From a virus: a stretch of DNA of 37,962 nucleotides. This document shows, piece after piece, positions 29,722 through 37,438 of this stretch. The first letter of the stretch is position 1. Each line of letters opens with the position of its first letter. The translations under genes were made by a program, and so were the position numbers. The stretch covers positions 1 through 37,962 of IMG/VR virus record IMGVR_UViG_3300035523_000153. One strand, 5' to 3'. The notes under the pieces were generated by a model that searched no databases, had not been told where the DNA came from, and worked only from the letters and a program-made list of their open reading frames with translations.

Positions 29722-30953
29722 GCGGAGGCATCCAGGCCGGCGCGCCCCAGGTGCATTACTGCACGTGGGGCACGCGTTACAAGATCATCGACGTCGGTGG
29801 TCTGAACGGTGAGCGTTGCATGCAGGATGTGGCGCTGCTTCCGGGGCCGCTGGCTGCCCCCGAATATCCCGTGACCGGCGGCGTGGAAGGCGGTAGCCAG
29901 TATCCCGATCTGGCAGCGCCTTACTCCTACGCCGGGGAACGCTACTCAAACGAGATCATCATCGGGCGGCTGTCCTACGCCGTCTCCGGCGATCCGCCCG
30001 CGATGTGGACTCCGAACCACTTCGCGGCGGTTTCCCACATTGGCCAGTTCGCTGATTTTAGCTCTCGTCAGAGCGTAGGGGCTTGGGATGGCGATGTGCC
30101 GATGGGGAGCACTGCATCGGTATCGGGCCACGCGGCAGAGACGGGGCCTGACGGCGGACTTGTCGCTGGAAGCTTGTTCGAGTACAGTCCGGCTGGTTGG
30201 GATGGTTCCGTTCCGCCAGCGGGGCGCGTTGGCATCGGTTGGGCCAGAAGCGGTTACGATTTCGACGGAACATACTGGCTATTCGCGTACGATGTGAGCG
30301 GTTGGGATGTTCACGTCGGGCAGGAGTGGGAAGAGACGGTTTCCGGCTACCTGATCGTTTACCACTACGCCGACGTCGCCAGCTCAGACGGGACGGTTTA
30401 CCCGCCAACCGGAGGCGGAGGCGATACGGATCCCACGGGCGCGCTGACGGTTTCCCTGCACGCCTACGGCCCCGGTTGGATGCTGCGTGGGCGCACGGCG
30501 GGAACCGAGTGCGTGGTGGAGCGACGGCCAGGCATTGGCCGGCCATGGATGGAGATCGCGCGCTGGACGGGGGTAGGCCCCAGCGTGACCACGGACGCGC
30601 ATGGAGCCATCCAGGCGGCGTATACGTCGGGCACTTCGATCAAGCTGAGGGACGTGTACGCGGGAACGGAGGCGACGGTGGCAACAGGATCGAGGGCGTT
30701 TACGCGCTGGTCGCCCGGGCACGTGCTCCAGGCGGTGGCGTATTGGAATGGCGGCAGCATCTATGTGCAGGTGCGCGACGGGTACGGAAGCGTTATCCGC
30801 ACCGTGGCCGTGGTGACAGCGCCGCAGCAGACAGCGCCGCAGCAGACGGCGGCGCTGGATTGGCGGGCTGACGGGGCCATGGAACTGGCCTACAGCGACG
30901 GAACGAACACGCAGAGCAAAACGAGCACGGACAGCGGGGCAAGCTGGAACTAG
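29718..30953 (+). CDS. Tail tip protein, Gly/Ser/Thr-rich
   Basis: 411 residues from GTG 29718, overlapping the preceding stop (GTGA). The composition is beta-rich (LFEYSPAGWDGSVPPAGRVG; LTVSLHAYGPGWMLRGRTAG; TRWSPGHVLQAVAYWNGGSI), typical of tip or fibre proteins exposed to host surfaces. It has several Trp-rich sheet-like stretches and a short TAPQQ repeat near the C-terminus, encoded by the 15-bp tandem repeat at 30816. Function as baseplate or receptor-related protein is inferred from place and composition. Confidence 0.6.
   Translation: MSGGIQAGAPQVHYCTWGTRYKIIDVGGLNGERCMQDVALLPGPLAAPEYPVTGGVEGGSQYPDLAAPYSYAGERYSNEIIIGRLSYAVSGDPPAMWTPNHFAAVSHIGQFADFSSRQSVGAWDGDVPMGSTASVSGHAAETGPDGGLVAGSLFEYSPAGWDGSVPPAGRVGIGWARSGYDFDGTYWLFAYDVSGWDVHVGQEWEETVSGYLIVYHYADVASSDGTVYPPTGGGGDTDPTGALTVSLHAYGPGWMLRGRTAGTECVVERRPGIGRPWMEIARWTGVGPSVTTDAHGAIQAAYTSGTSIKLRDVYAGTEATVATGSRAFTRWSPGHVLQAVAYWNGGSIYVQVRDGYGSVIRTVAVVTAPQQTAPQQTAALDWRADGAMELAYSDGTNTQSKTSTDSGASWN
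30816..30845 (+). repeat. 15-bp tandem repeat within the tip gene
   Basis: ACAGCGCCGCAGCAG occurs twice head to tail (30816-30830 and 30831-30845), encoding TAPQQ twice. Probably a slippage product; it lies in a linker just before the last 30 residues. Confidence 0.9.
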
Positions 30954-30963
30954 GAGGTAGGGG

Positions 30964-31326
30964 ATGGCAAGGCGGGTAGCGGACGGCGTGGAGACAGGCG
31001 ATGGCCCTCTCGACGTAGTAGCAAAGTGGAACGTGATGGTCGGCGCGATCAACGCGAACTTCGCGGAGATCTACCCGTTGAGGGCGGCGGCGACCCTGGA
31101 CTTCGCCAGCATTGCCGCTGGATCCGCCGCGGAACTCACCGTCACCGTGACCGGGGCCTCGGCGGGGAAGCCGGCGATCGCCAGCCCAGCGGCGGGTATC
31201 GAGGCGGGTCTGGTGTGGAGCGCGTGGGTATCCGCAGCGGACACGGTGCGGATCCGGGTGGCGAACGTCACGGCGGCGGCCATCGACCCGGCGTCGCGGG
31301 CCTGGTCGGTTGTTGCTTTCCCATAG
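30964..31326 (+). CDS. Small structural-like protein before fibre
   Basis: 120 residues, with a strong AGGAGGTAGGGG ribosome site. The first half is helical and includes WNVMVGAINANFAEIYPLRA, a pattern common in N-termini of short phage fibre or chaperone proteins. The second half is beta-rich (AGSAAELTVTVTGASAGKPA; SAADTVRIRVANVTAAAIDP). It ends six bases or less from the promoter of leader copy 3. It may be a short tail fibre or a fibre cap; no motif is diagnostic. Confidence 0.55.
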   Translation: MARRVADGVETGDGPLDVVAKWNVMVGAINANFAEIYPLRAAATLDFASIAAGSAAELTVTVTGASAGKPAIASPAAGIEAGLVWSAWVSAADTVRIRVANVTAAAIDPASRAWSVVAFP

Positions 31327-31435
31327 CGAACGACCTGTGATACAATTGGGGTGATACATAGCGCTTGTTGCGCCAGAGGTTTGACCCGGCGCCTATCCCC
31401 TTGCGGGGATGGGCGCCGTTTTCGCTTTTTGGAGG
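31317..31435 (+). promoter_or_regulatory. Late-gene leader, copy 3 (promoter, core box, hairpin)
   Basis: Extended -10 TGA-TACAAT (31341-31346); the -35 (TTTCCC, 31317-31322) is poor. The box at 31370-31392 is identical to copies 1 and 2. The hairpin GGCGCCTATCCCC/GGGGATGGGCGCC (31388-31400 with 31405-31417, one G-T pair, loop TTGC) is followed by GTTTTCGCTTTTT and GGAGG (31431-31435). This copy looks most like an intrinsic terminator. It precedes the fibre gene. Confidence 0.8.
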
Positions 31436-31441
31436 CATGTC

Positions 31442-33835
31442 GTGACGCGAAATCGTGTGAAGATCGCCCTAGCCTGGTGGGCTCTGCTGGTCGCATGTTG
31501 CGCTCGCTCGGCCGTGCAGTACCGACCGTCCGACCTGTCGCAGGATCCGACCTGGGCCTGGGTGTTGGGCGGCTGCCGGTTGGGCGCGAACGGGACCGGA
31601 AGCGTGCCCGGTCTGACGACCTACGGCATCACGGTCCAATCGCTCGGCAAGCCGGCTCCGGTGGCGTCCATCATTGGGACGGCGGGATCGGTATCGTACC
31701 GCTACCAGGTGACTTCCATTGCTGGCGGTCTGGAGACGACGGCGGCGACCGTGAATGTGACGACGGCTCCAACGGCGCTGACGACCTCCAATTACGTGCG
31801 CCTTTCGTGGCCCGTTGTGACCGGGGCGACTGCGTACCGGGTGTACCGATCGGCAATCGGTGGGACCGGCGACCTGCTGGGGGAAGTTGCCGCCACGGTC
31901 TACAGCGACAAGGGCGGCGTGACCCCTGTGGCAACGACGCACCCGCCGGCGGTAGACCAGACGGGGGCCGTGACGGCCGCGCGCATGACCGGGACATCCA
32001 GTGGGCCGGCGGCATCGCTGTCCGCCATTGGAGAGACGATTGCATACGACGAAGGCGGTTCACGCTGGGTTTCCAGCGTCGGCATTAACGCTCCTGGATT
32101 CGCCGGCGGTTGGTTCACGGGCTCGGGCTCCTCGCTAACGGGCGTGGTCCACTCCCTGTCGATACCCGGTTCCGTGATCTACTCGGTGGGCGCCGAGACA
32201 AACGGCACGGTGACGCTGACCCCGCAACCGCAGGCGGCTCGGGCGATGCTGGGGAATCATACCGCCGCGAGCGCCACGCCGACGTTTGCCGCGTTGACGG
32301 CGGCTGACCTTCCGACGACCGGCGTGCTGCCCTCATCGCTCACCGGCACGGGCACGGTTCCCGACGCGGCGATCCCGGCGACGATACCACGGCTGGCGTC
32401 TGCCACTGTGTTCAAACCCGCAAGCAACTCGACCACGGCGTTCCAAGTGCAGCCATCGGGGTCCACGACCCCAGTGTTCAACGTGGACACATCGCACAAC
32501 TGGGTCGGAATTGGCACGGCATCCCCCCAAGCGGTTGTCCACGCGGTGTCGCCGGGCGGGGTCTTGAAAACTGCTACAGGCGTACATGATGGGTTTTTCG
32601 CATCGTCGGCCGACGCGTCCGGCCAACTCGGCATAACGCTGGGATGGGCTGGCGGCAGCACGGTGAGCACTAGAGTTGGGGTGGTGTACTCCGGGGAGCA
32701 TGGGGTGTCCTGGAACCCCACAGTCATCAATCCCGAAGGAGGCGCTCCGGTCGGTATCGGAACATATACCCCCACCTACTCCCTCCACGTCGCGCCAACG
32801 ACAACGAACGCTACGGGCACCCTGTTCGTGGGCGATCCCACGTCAACGAAGGTTGTGGTCAAGGCGGGATCGGCCACAAATAACGGGGCGGCACGCTTGC
32901 AAGAATGGCAGGACAACGGCGGCTCGATGGTGGCCGGGATGGACGCATCGGGAATCCTGTCGCTGACGGCCATGAAGGCGACGGCGGGAGTTGCCGCCAG
33001 CTACGTATCTCTCGGCGCGGGAACGTCCGTCCAAACTGGCACCGCATCCAACGTTGCCCTCACCGTCCAGAACACGAACGCCTCTCCAACTGCGGATTTG
33101 ACGCAGTGGAAAGACCCGTCTGGCACCACGTTGTCGCGCATTGGGACTGACGGAATGTTCTCCGCGTCACAGCCGTCCCCAACTCTGTCTGCGGCGTCGT
33201 CTATAACATTCCGGCGCAACGTCTCCGGCACCTCATGCCCCACGAGTACGAACGTTGGCAAGCTGGCGTTTCAGGCGTACAACGGCAGTACATACCCAGA
33301 CTCCGCTTACATTCAGGCGACCACGTCAGAGGCTCAGGACGGAACGCATGGCGGTACAAACCTGAGTTTCGCGGTGACGGCCCCCGGCTCTACGACTCCC
33401 GTCGAGCGCCTGAAACTCTCTGGCGGGACGGCCACTCTAAGTGGGCTCCTGATCCCGGATGGCTCCGATACACGCGACCTTGGCGCCTTGGACAGGCGCT
33501 GGAAGACAGCCTATCTGGACAACGTTGGCACCGCCGTGGCCGCGAAGACTGCATCCTACACCATCGTCAACGAAACGCTCGTGACCTGCAACGCTGCGGC
33601 CGGAGCGACGATCACCCTCCCTGCGGCCAACTACCTCGGCGCTGGCAACTCCCGCCACGTCGTCATCGTCAACACTGGCGCCACTGGCACGATCACCGTC
33701 GCTCGGGCGGGCACGGACACGATCAACGAAACCGGAGCGTGGGGGGCAACGACCCGCACGCTCACCGCCCAAGGCTCAACAATCACCCTCGACAGTGACG
33801 GCGTAAGCGCCTGGTACGTCACGTCCAGCAAGTAA
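31442..33835 (+). CDS. Long tail fibre protein with hydrophobic N-terminus
   Basis: 797 residues from GTG 31442, six bases after GGAGG of leader 3. The body is a repeated beta-rich fibre (FAALTAADLPTTGVLPSSLT; TSHNWVGIGTASPQAVVHA; RLQEWQDNGGSMVAGMDASG) with Thr/Ala/Gly-rich strands and a C-terminal part (LDRRWKTAYLDNVGTAVAAK) of the type seen near fibre tips. The N-terminus (KIALAWWALLVACCARSAVQ) looks like a signal peptide or lipoprotein leader, unusual for a virion fibre. Either the true start is downstream, or the fibre is secreted or anchored. Receptor-binding role inferred. Confidence 0.75.
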   Translation: MTRNRVKIALAWWALLVACCARSAVQYRPSDLSQDPTWAWVLGGCRLGANGTGSVPGLTTYGITVQSLGKPAPVASIIGTAGSVSYRYQVTSIAGGLETTAATVNVTTAPTALTTSNYVRLSWPVVTGATAYRVYRSAIGGTGDLLGEVAATVYSDKGGVTPVATTHPPAVDQTGAVTAARMTGTSSGPAASLSAIGETIAYDEGGSRWVSSVGINAPGFAGGWFTGSGSSLTGVVHSLSIPGSVIYSVGAETNGTVTLTPQPQAARAMLGNHTAASATPTFAALTAADLPTTGVLPSSLTGTGTVPDAAIPATIPRLASATVFKPASNSTTAFQVQPSGSTTPVFNVDTSHNWVGIGTASPQAVVHAVSPGGVLKTATGVHDGFFASSADASGQLGITLGWAGGSTVSTRVGVVYSGEHGVSWNPTVINPEGGAPVGIGTYTPTYSLHVAPTTTNATGTLFVGDPTSTKVVVKAGSATNNGAARLQEWQDNGGSMVAGMDASGILSLTAMKATAGVAASYVSLGAGTSVQTGTASNVALTVQNTNASPTADLTQWKDPSGTTLSRIGTDGMFSASQPSPTLSAASSITFRRNVSGTSCPTSTNVGKLAFQAYNGSTYPDSAYIQATTSEAQDGTHGGTNLSFAVTAPGSTTPVERLKLSGGTATLSGLLIPDGSDTRDLGALDRRWKTAYLDNVGTAVAAKTASYTIVNETLVTCNAAAGATITLPAANYLGAGNSRHVVIVNTGATGTITVARAGTDTINETGAWGATTRTLTAQGSTITLDSDGVSAWYVTSSK

Positions 33836-33847
33836 GGAAACACGACT

Positions 33848-34222
33848 ATGTTCGATCCAGCAATGTTCGCTAGCGCTTCCCTCGTCGTCAACGTCAAGCC
33901 GAACGGCGACGACATCACGCAGTTTGGGGTGAGCGCCCGGTTCTACGCCGTCAACGATCAGCGCGAAGCCGTGCTCGCGGACGCCAAGACGCAGCGCGAA
34001 TCGGACGGGAGCATGGTGGTCGATGTCTCGGGCGTGACGTTTGCTGTTCTCACGCCGCCCATCAACCAGACGGCGAAGGTGTATGGCGATATGACGCTCG
34101 GCGAGGCGCGGGCGTATGCCGCCTATCTATCGTCTCGCGGGGAGCCTGCTGACAGCGACGTTGGGCAGGCGTACGCCGCCGTCAGCGCCGCGATTGCCGC
34201 ATGGTTTGCGGCGGGGAACTAA
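33848..34222 (+). CDS. Small hypothetical protein after fibre
   Basis: 124 residues, start ATG 33848 with AAGGAAAC upstream. The N-terminal half contains beta-strands (NVKPNGDDITQFGVSARFYA), the C-terminal half helices (MTLGEARAYAAYLSSRGEPA; AYAAVSAAIAAWFAAGN). The pattern recalls fibre assembly or chaperone proteins found directly after fibre genes. No known family, so function not assigned. Confidence 0.6.
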   Translation: MFDPAMFASASLVVNVKPNGDDITQFGVSARFYAVNDQREAVLADAKTQRESDGSMVVDVSGVTFAVLTPPINQTAKVYGDMTLGEARAYAAYLSSRGEPADSDVGQAYAAVSAAIAAWFAAGN

Positions 34223-34225
34223 TCC

Positions 34226-36088
34226 ATGTCTGCTCCAATAGTCACCAACGCTAACGCCCTCGTCGGCGTCATCTCCGCCCTCCAGTCTGCCCGGGCAACT
34301 GGCAGCGAAGTCAGCATCATCTTCCAGGGGGATTCCACCGGAACGTTTCCCGGTCCGGCCCCTGGTAACGGGGCGCGCTGGCTGCCGAAAAACCGAGGCC
34401 TCGGCTCAGAGATACAGCGCCTGCTGGAGGGCAAATACGGGCGATCCGGTTGCTACCGCCAGGTATCCGAATCGTCCACGAATGATGCGCCTGTCCTGAT
34501 GGGCGGGAGCACGCTGACCATATGGACCACTGGCGGTCCCGTGGCGATGAGCCCGACACTGGACGCCACGATCCCCGATGGCGTTGTGGCGAGCCCATGG
34601 AAAGCCTCCAGGCCGGTTACGCTCAACATGTACACGCTGCCGTCGCACGCTGCGCCCTCATCCCGCTGGACCTATTACTACAAATGCACAACGGTGGGTA
34701 GCCCCGCTGTGATGCCGGCGACGGAGCCCAGCTGGCCGACATCCAGTGGCACGGTTACCGACGCTAACGGATCGGTGTGGGCCTTTCAAGGCATGTACAT
34801 CGGGTCTAACGGCGTGCTCCTGGCACGGCCAACGGACTCGGTGGAGGATGCTCCTATCCCCAAGGGGTGGTCTGGCAGCGCCGGTCCCGCGGCGCCGGGA
34901 GGCGCGTGGAACTGGGGGTTTGCCGAAGCGACCCCGACCGACGCGCTGCGGTTCCACGTGCAGGACTGTAGGAAGATCCAGATCGTCTATGGCAACTATA
35001 CGGGCTTCACGGGATCGTTCTCGATCACGGCGGACGGCGTAGCGGTTGCCTCATGCGCGGTTGCCAACGTGGCGACCCGGTACCCAACGCAGGTGACGGC
35101 GGTGTACGACCTGGGCGAGCAGTGTGACCACGTGATCGATATCGTGGGCCTGGCGGGCGCCGGAGAGATAGAGGGCATCCTGACCTGGACCGATGACGCG
35201 GCGGGCGTGTTCTTCGCCAACCAGGCGATACCAGGAGACAGCCTCGCTAAGGTCATCACGCGGGCATCGAACGACGAACGCCGCCGGCAGTTGCTGCTCT
35301 GCGATGCGATGGGGCATAGCCCCAACCTGTTCCTATCTCTCCTGGGTGCCAACGATTACGGCGCGTCGTCGCAGGCGACATTTGCGGCCAACGCCGGCAC
35401 AATGGCGGCCACGTGCGCCGGGCTCGGAATCCCGCAGATTTGGGTGATTCCGCCCGCGTACGGATCGGACGCGACCGGGGCGACGCTGCACGCCTACCAC
35501 ACCGCAGGGGCCAACGCGGCCCTGGCAGCCAACCCCAACACAACGATCATCGACTGCTGGAACCTCTGGGGCGGCACCAGCGCCGCCGGGATCGCCTCCG
35601 GCCATTTCGATTCCTCGGACACCACGCACTTCAACCGACGCGGCGTGCAGTCCCTGGCCCGGGCAATCGTAGCCGCCGCCGGGTTCGACGCGCCGGCCAT
35701 CACGATGGCAATCATGGCGCAGATGACACAGGGCACGGTCTATGCGTTCGACGGGCACATCGCCAGCCAGATCGCCAGCAGCCGGGAGGGCGACACCGGC
35801 CCGGCCCGGTTCCTGACGGTGCTTGACACGGCGGGAAACCCCACGGACTGGACTCCCTACCTGGCCAGCGTGCAGGTCGATTATGTCAACGGGTCCACCA
35901 CCATCTCGACAGCGGGCTCGCTCACGACGGCCCTCATAGCCGTTGGGACGCCGCCGGTTCCCGGCGTGCTGATGCCGTACCCGGTAGGCGCTACGGAGGG
36001 CAAATGGACCGCGCGCCTCACCTGCCAACTGGTGGGCGGCGGCGTGTTCACGATGCCGTTTAGGCCCATCTGGGAGGTAACCAAGTGA
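34226..36088 (+). CDS. Tail-associated SGNH/GDSL hydrolase
   Basis: 620 residues. Block I is VSIIFQGDSTGTF (Ser37 of GDS), block II region is FFANQAIPGDSLAKV, block III is LLGANDYG (Asn376), and the catalytic pair is Asp465 and His468 in SDTTHFNRRG. This fits a deacylating esterase that removes acyl groups from host surface glycans. Between blocks I and II lies a long beta-rich insertion (about 50-310), a plausible carbohydrate-binding unit. The C-terminal 130 residues are beta-rich and may attach it to the tail. It is located with fibre genes, so it is a candidate host-range factor. Confidence 0.85.
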   Translation: MSAPIVTNANALVGVISALQSARATGSEVSIIFQGDSTGTFPGPAPGNGARWLPKNRGLGSEIQRLLEGKYGRSGCYRQVSESSTNDAPVLMGGSTLTIWTTGGPVAMSPTLDATIPDGVVASPWKASRPVTLNMYTLPSHAAPSSRWTYYYKCTTVGSPAVMPATEPSWPTSSGTVTDANGSVWAFQGMYIGSNGVLLARPTDSVEDAPIPKGWSGSAGPAAPGGAWNWGFAEATPTDALRFHVQDCRKIQIVYGNYTGFTGSFSITADGVAVASCAVANVATRYPTQVTAVYDLGEQCDHVIDIVGLAGAGEIEGILTWTDDAAGVFFANQAIPGDSLAKVITRASNDERRRQLLLCDAMGHSPNLFLSLLGANDYGASSQATFAANAGTMAATCAGLGIPQIWVIPPAYGSDATGATLHAYHTAGANAALAANPNTTIIDCWNLWGGTSAAGIASGHFDSSDTTHFNRRGVQSLARAIVAAAGFDAPAITMAIMAQMTQGTVYAFDGHIASQIASSREGDTGPARFLTVLDTAGNPTDWTPYLASVQVDYVNGSTTISTAGSLTTALIAVGTPPVPGVLMPYPVGATEGKWTARLTCQLVGGGVFTMPFRPIWEVTK

Positions 36089-36432
36089 GTGCCGACGCGC
36101 ATGTCGACATCGAGAGGACGCTGGGCCGCCTCGAGGCCAACCAGGAGGGCACCGCTAAGGCGGTGGAACGCATCGAGGAGGCGATGGGCGGGATCAATCG
36201 CAGCCTGGCGACACTCGCAGACCAGGGCCGCACGCTGGTGGACCACGATGGGCGCATCGCCAATCTGGAAGACGCCGAGAAGACCCGTCACGACCGGGAG
36301 ACGGAAGCCCGCGGCTGGATCAAGGCTACCCAGTTCGCATACCGCTACGGCCTGAGTCCCATGCTCGTGCTCGCCGTAGAGCATGCGGAATCGTTGTGGT
36401 CGACGCTCAGGCGCGCCATTCACTGGAATTGA
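36085..36432 (+). CDS. Coiled-coil membrane-associated protein
   Basis: 115 residues from GTG 36085 (GTGA overlap). Residues about 8-75 form a coiled coil (IERTLGRLEANQEGTAKAVE; INRSLATLADQGRTLVDHDG; RIANLEDAEKTRHDRETEAR). A moderately hydrophobic C-terminal segment follows (FAYRYGLSPMLVLAVEHAES), possibly membrane-associated. It precedes the endolysin, where coiled-coil lysis accessories are common, but it could also be a tail component. No spanin signature is visible. Confidence 0.58.
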   Translation: MSADAHVDIERTLGRLEANQEGTAKAVERIEEAMGGINRSLATLADQGRTLVDHDGRIANLEDAEKTRHDRETEARGWIKATQFAYRYGLSPMLVLAVEHAESLWSTLRRAIHWN

Positions 36433-36441
36433 GGTCACCTA

Positions 36442-36666
36442 ATGGGAACCGAGACACCGCTGCTGATCCCCGAATGCAGGACCTGCCCGGTCCTCGAGCG
36501 CAACCGCGAGCTGCAGCGCCAGCTCGCAGAGGCCCAGGGCAACGCTACGGCCGCCGCCGGCATCGCAGCTTCCGCCCTCGAGGGGATCGCCACGCACGCT
36601 GACGAGCGCGCTTCTGCCGTTACTCGAGGGAGACGCCGGCGGGCACAGGGAGGGGGCATCGAATGA
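36442..36666 (+). CDS. Small hypothetical protein before endolysin
   Basis: 74 residues; a near-perfect GAGGTCACCTA ribosome region precedes ATG 36442. It has a Cys pair (CRTC, about 12-15), a helix (LERNRELQRQLAEAQGNATA) and a basic C-terminus (RGRRRRAQGGG). It ends in an ATGA overlap with the endolysin. There is no lipobox or clear membrane segment. Unknown role within the lysis cluster. Confidence 0.55.
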   Translation: MGTETPLLIPECRTCPVLERNRELQRQLAEAQGNATAAAGIAASALEGIATHADERASAVTRGRRRRAQGGGIE

Positions 36667-37076
36667 CGAACGCCGAGAAGCTGCACGGCTGCAAGCCGGA
36701 CTTGGTCCGCAAGGTGACGGCCGTGATCGAGGACCTGAAGGGCCACGGCTACAACCTGCGCGTGGTGGAAGGCATGCGCTCCGAGGCGCAGGCGGCCGCC
36801 AACTGGGCGAAGGGTAGAAAGCAGCTGGCCAGCGGCGAGTGGGTGATCGTGAACCCCAAGGCGGTCGTAACCAAGCGGCGGAGATCGCGCCACTGCGACG
36901 GCGAGGCCGCGGACCTGGTGGCCGTCGACAAGGGCGGCCGTCCCATCTGGGATGACAAGTCCCCCGTGTGGAAGCTGATCGGCCGATCCGCGAAAGCCCA
37001 CGGGCTGGACGGCGGCTACCAGTGGGGCTGGGACCTGGGCCACGTGGAACTGCCGGAAGGCGGGAAGACGGCATGA
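36663..37076 (+). CDS. Endolysin, M15-family peptidase
   Basis: 137 residues. Peptidoglycan peptidase of the M15 (VanY/L-alanyl-D-glutamate peptidase) family. Zinc ligands are visible in SRHCDGEAADL (His77 and Asp84) and in WGWDLGHVEL (His127). Characteristic segments VVEGMRSEAQAA and GRKQLASGEW also match this family. No signal peptide, so release needs a holin, presumably the next gene. It is a compact single-domain enzyme with no cell-wall-binding repeat, which fits a thin or outer-membrane-covered wall but does not prove it. Confidence 0.92.
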   Translation: MTNAEKLHGCKPDLVRKVTAVIEDLKGHGYNLRVVEGMRSEAQAAANWAKGRKQLASGEWVIVNPKAVVTKRRRSRHCDGEAADLVAVDKGGRPIWDDKSPVWKLIGRSAKAHGLDGGYQWGWDLGHVELPEGGKTA

Positions 37077-37438
37077 CCCCAACGGAAGCGCCGGCTCCGC
37101 GTAACCGCAAGCTCCAGCTCGCCAAACTCGGCGGCGTGGCCATCGCGGCCGCCGGCGTCGGCGGCGTCATCTGGCCGGACCGGGCCGAGTACCTGATGCG
37201 CCTGGCGACGGCGATCTCCGTCCTGTTCGGCGCGATCTCGGCCGCGATGGCCTACGAGGACGGCCAGCAGGCGCACGCCGCGGCCAGCGTGCAGATCGCC
37301 CAGGCGGCGCAAACGGCCTCCGCTGGGGCCGGACTGGCCCAGGAAGGCGACGGGGCCGCCCCGCTGGCAACCAGGCGTGACGCAGACGAGGCCGCGCCTA
37401 CGGGCGATTCTGGGGCAAACGGAGGTACAGCGCAATGA
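37073..37438 (+). CDS. Holin-like small membrane protein
   Basis: 121 residues, ATGA overlap with the endolysin. Two hydrophobic segments: about 17-34 (LGGVAIAAAGVGGVIW) and about 42-61 (MRLATAISVLFGAISAAMAY), separated by a short charged turn (PDRAEY). The C-terminal half is hydrophilic, Ala/Gln-rich. Two-helix topology next to an endolysin is typical of a class II holin. Alternative: unrelated membrane protein. No dual start is evident. Confidence 0.68.
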   Translation: MTPTEAPAPRNRKLQLAKLGGVAIAAAGVGGVIWPDRAEYLMRLATAISVLFGAISAAMAYEDGQQAHAAASVQIAQAAQTASAGAGLAQEGDGAAPLATRRDADEAAPTGDSGANGGTAQ

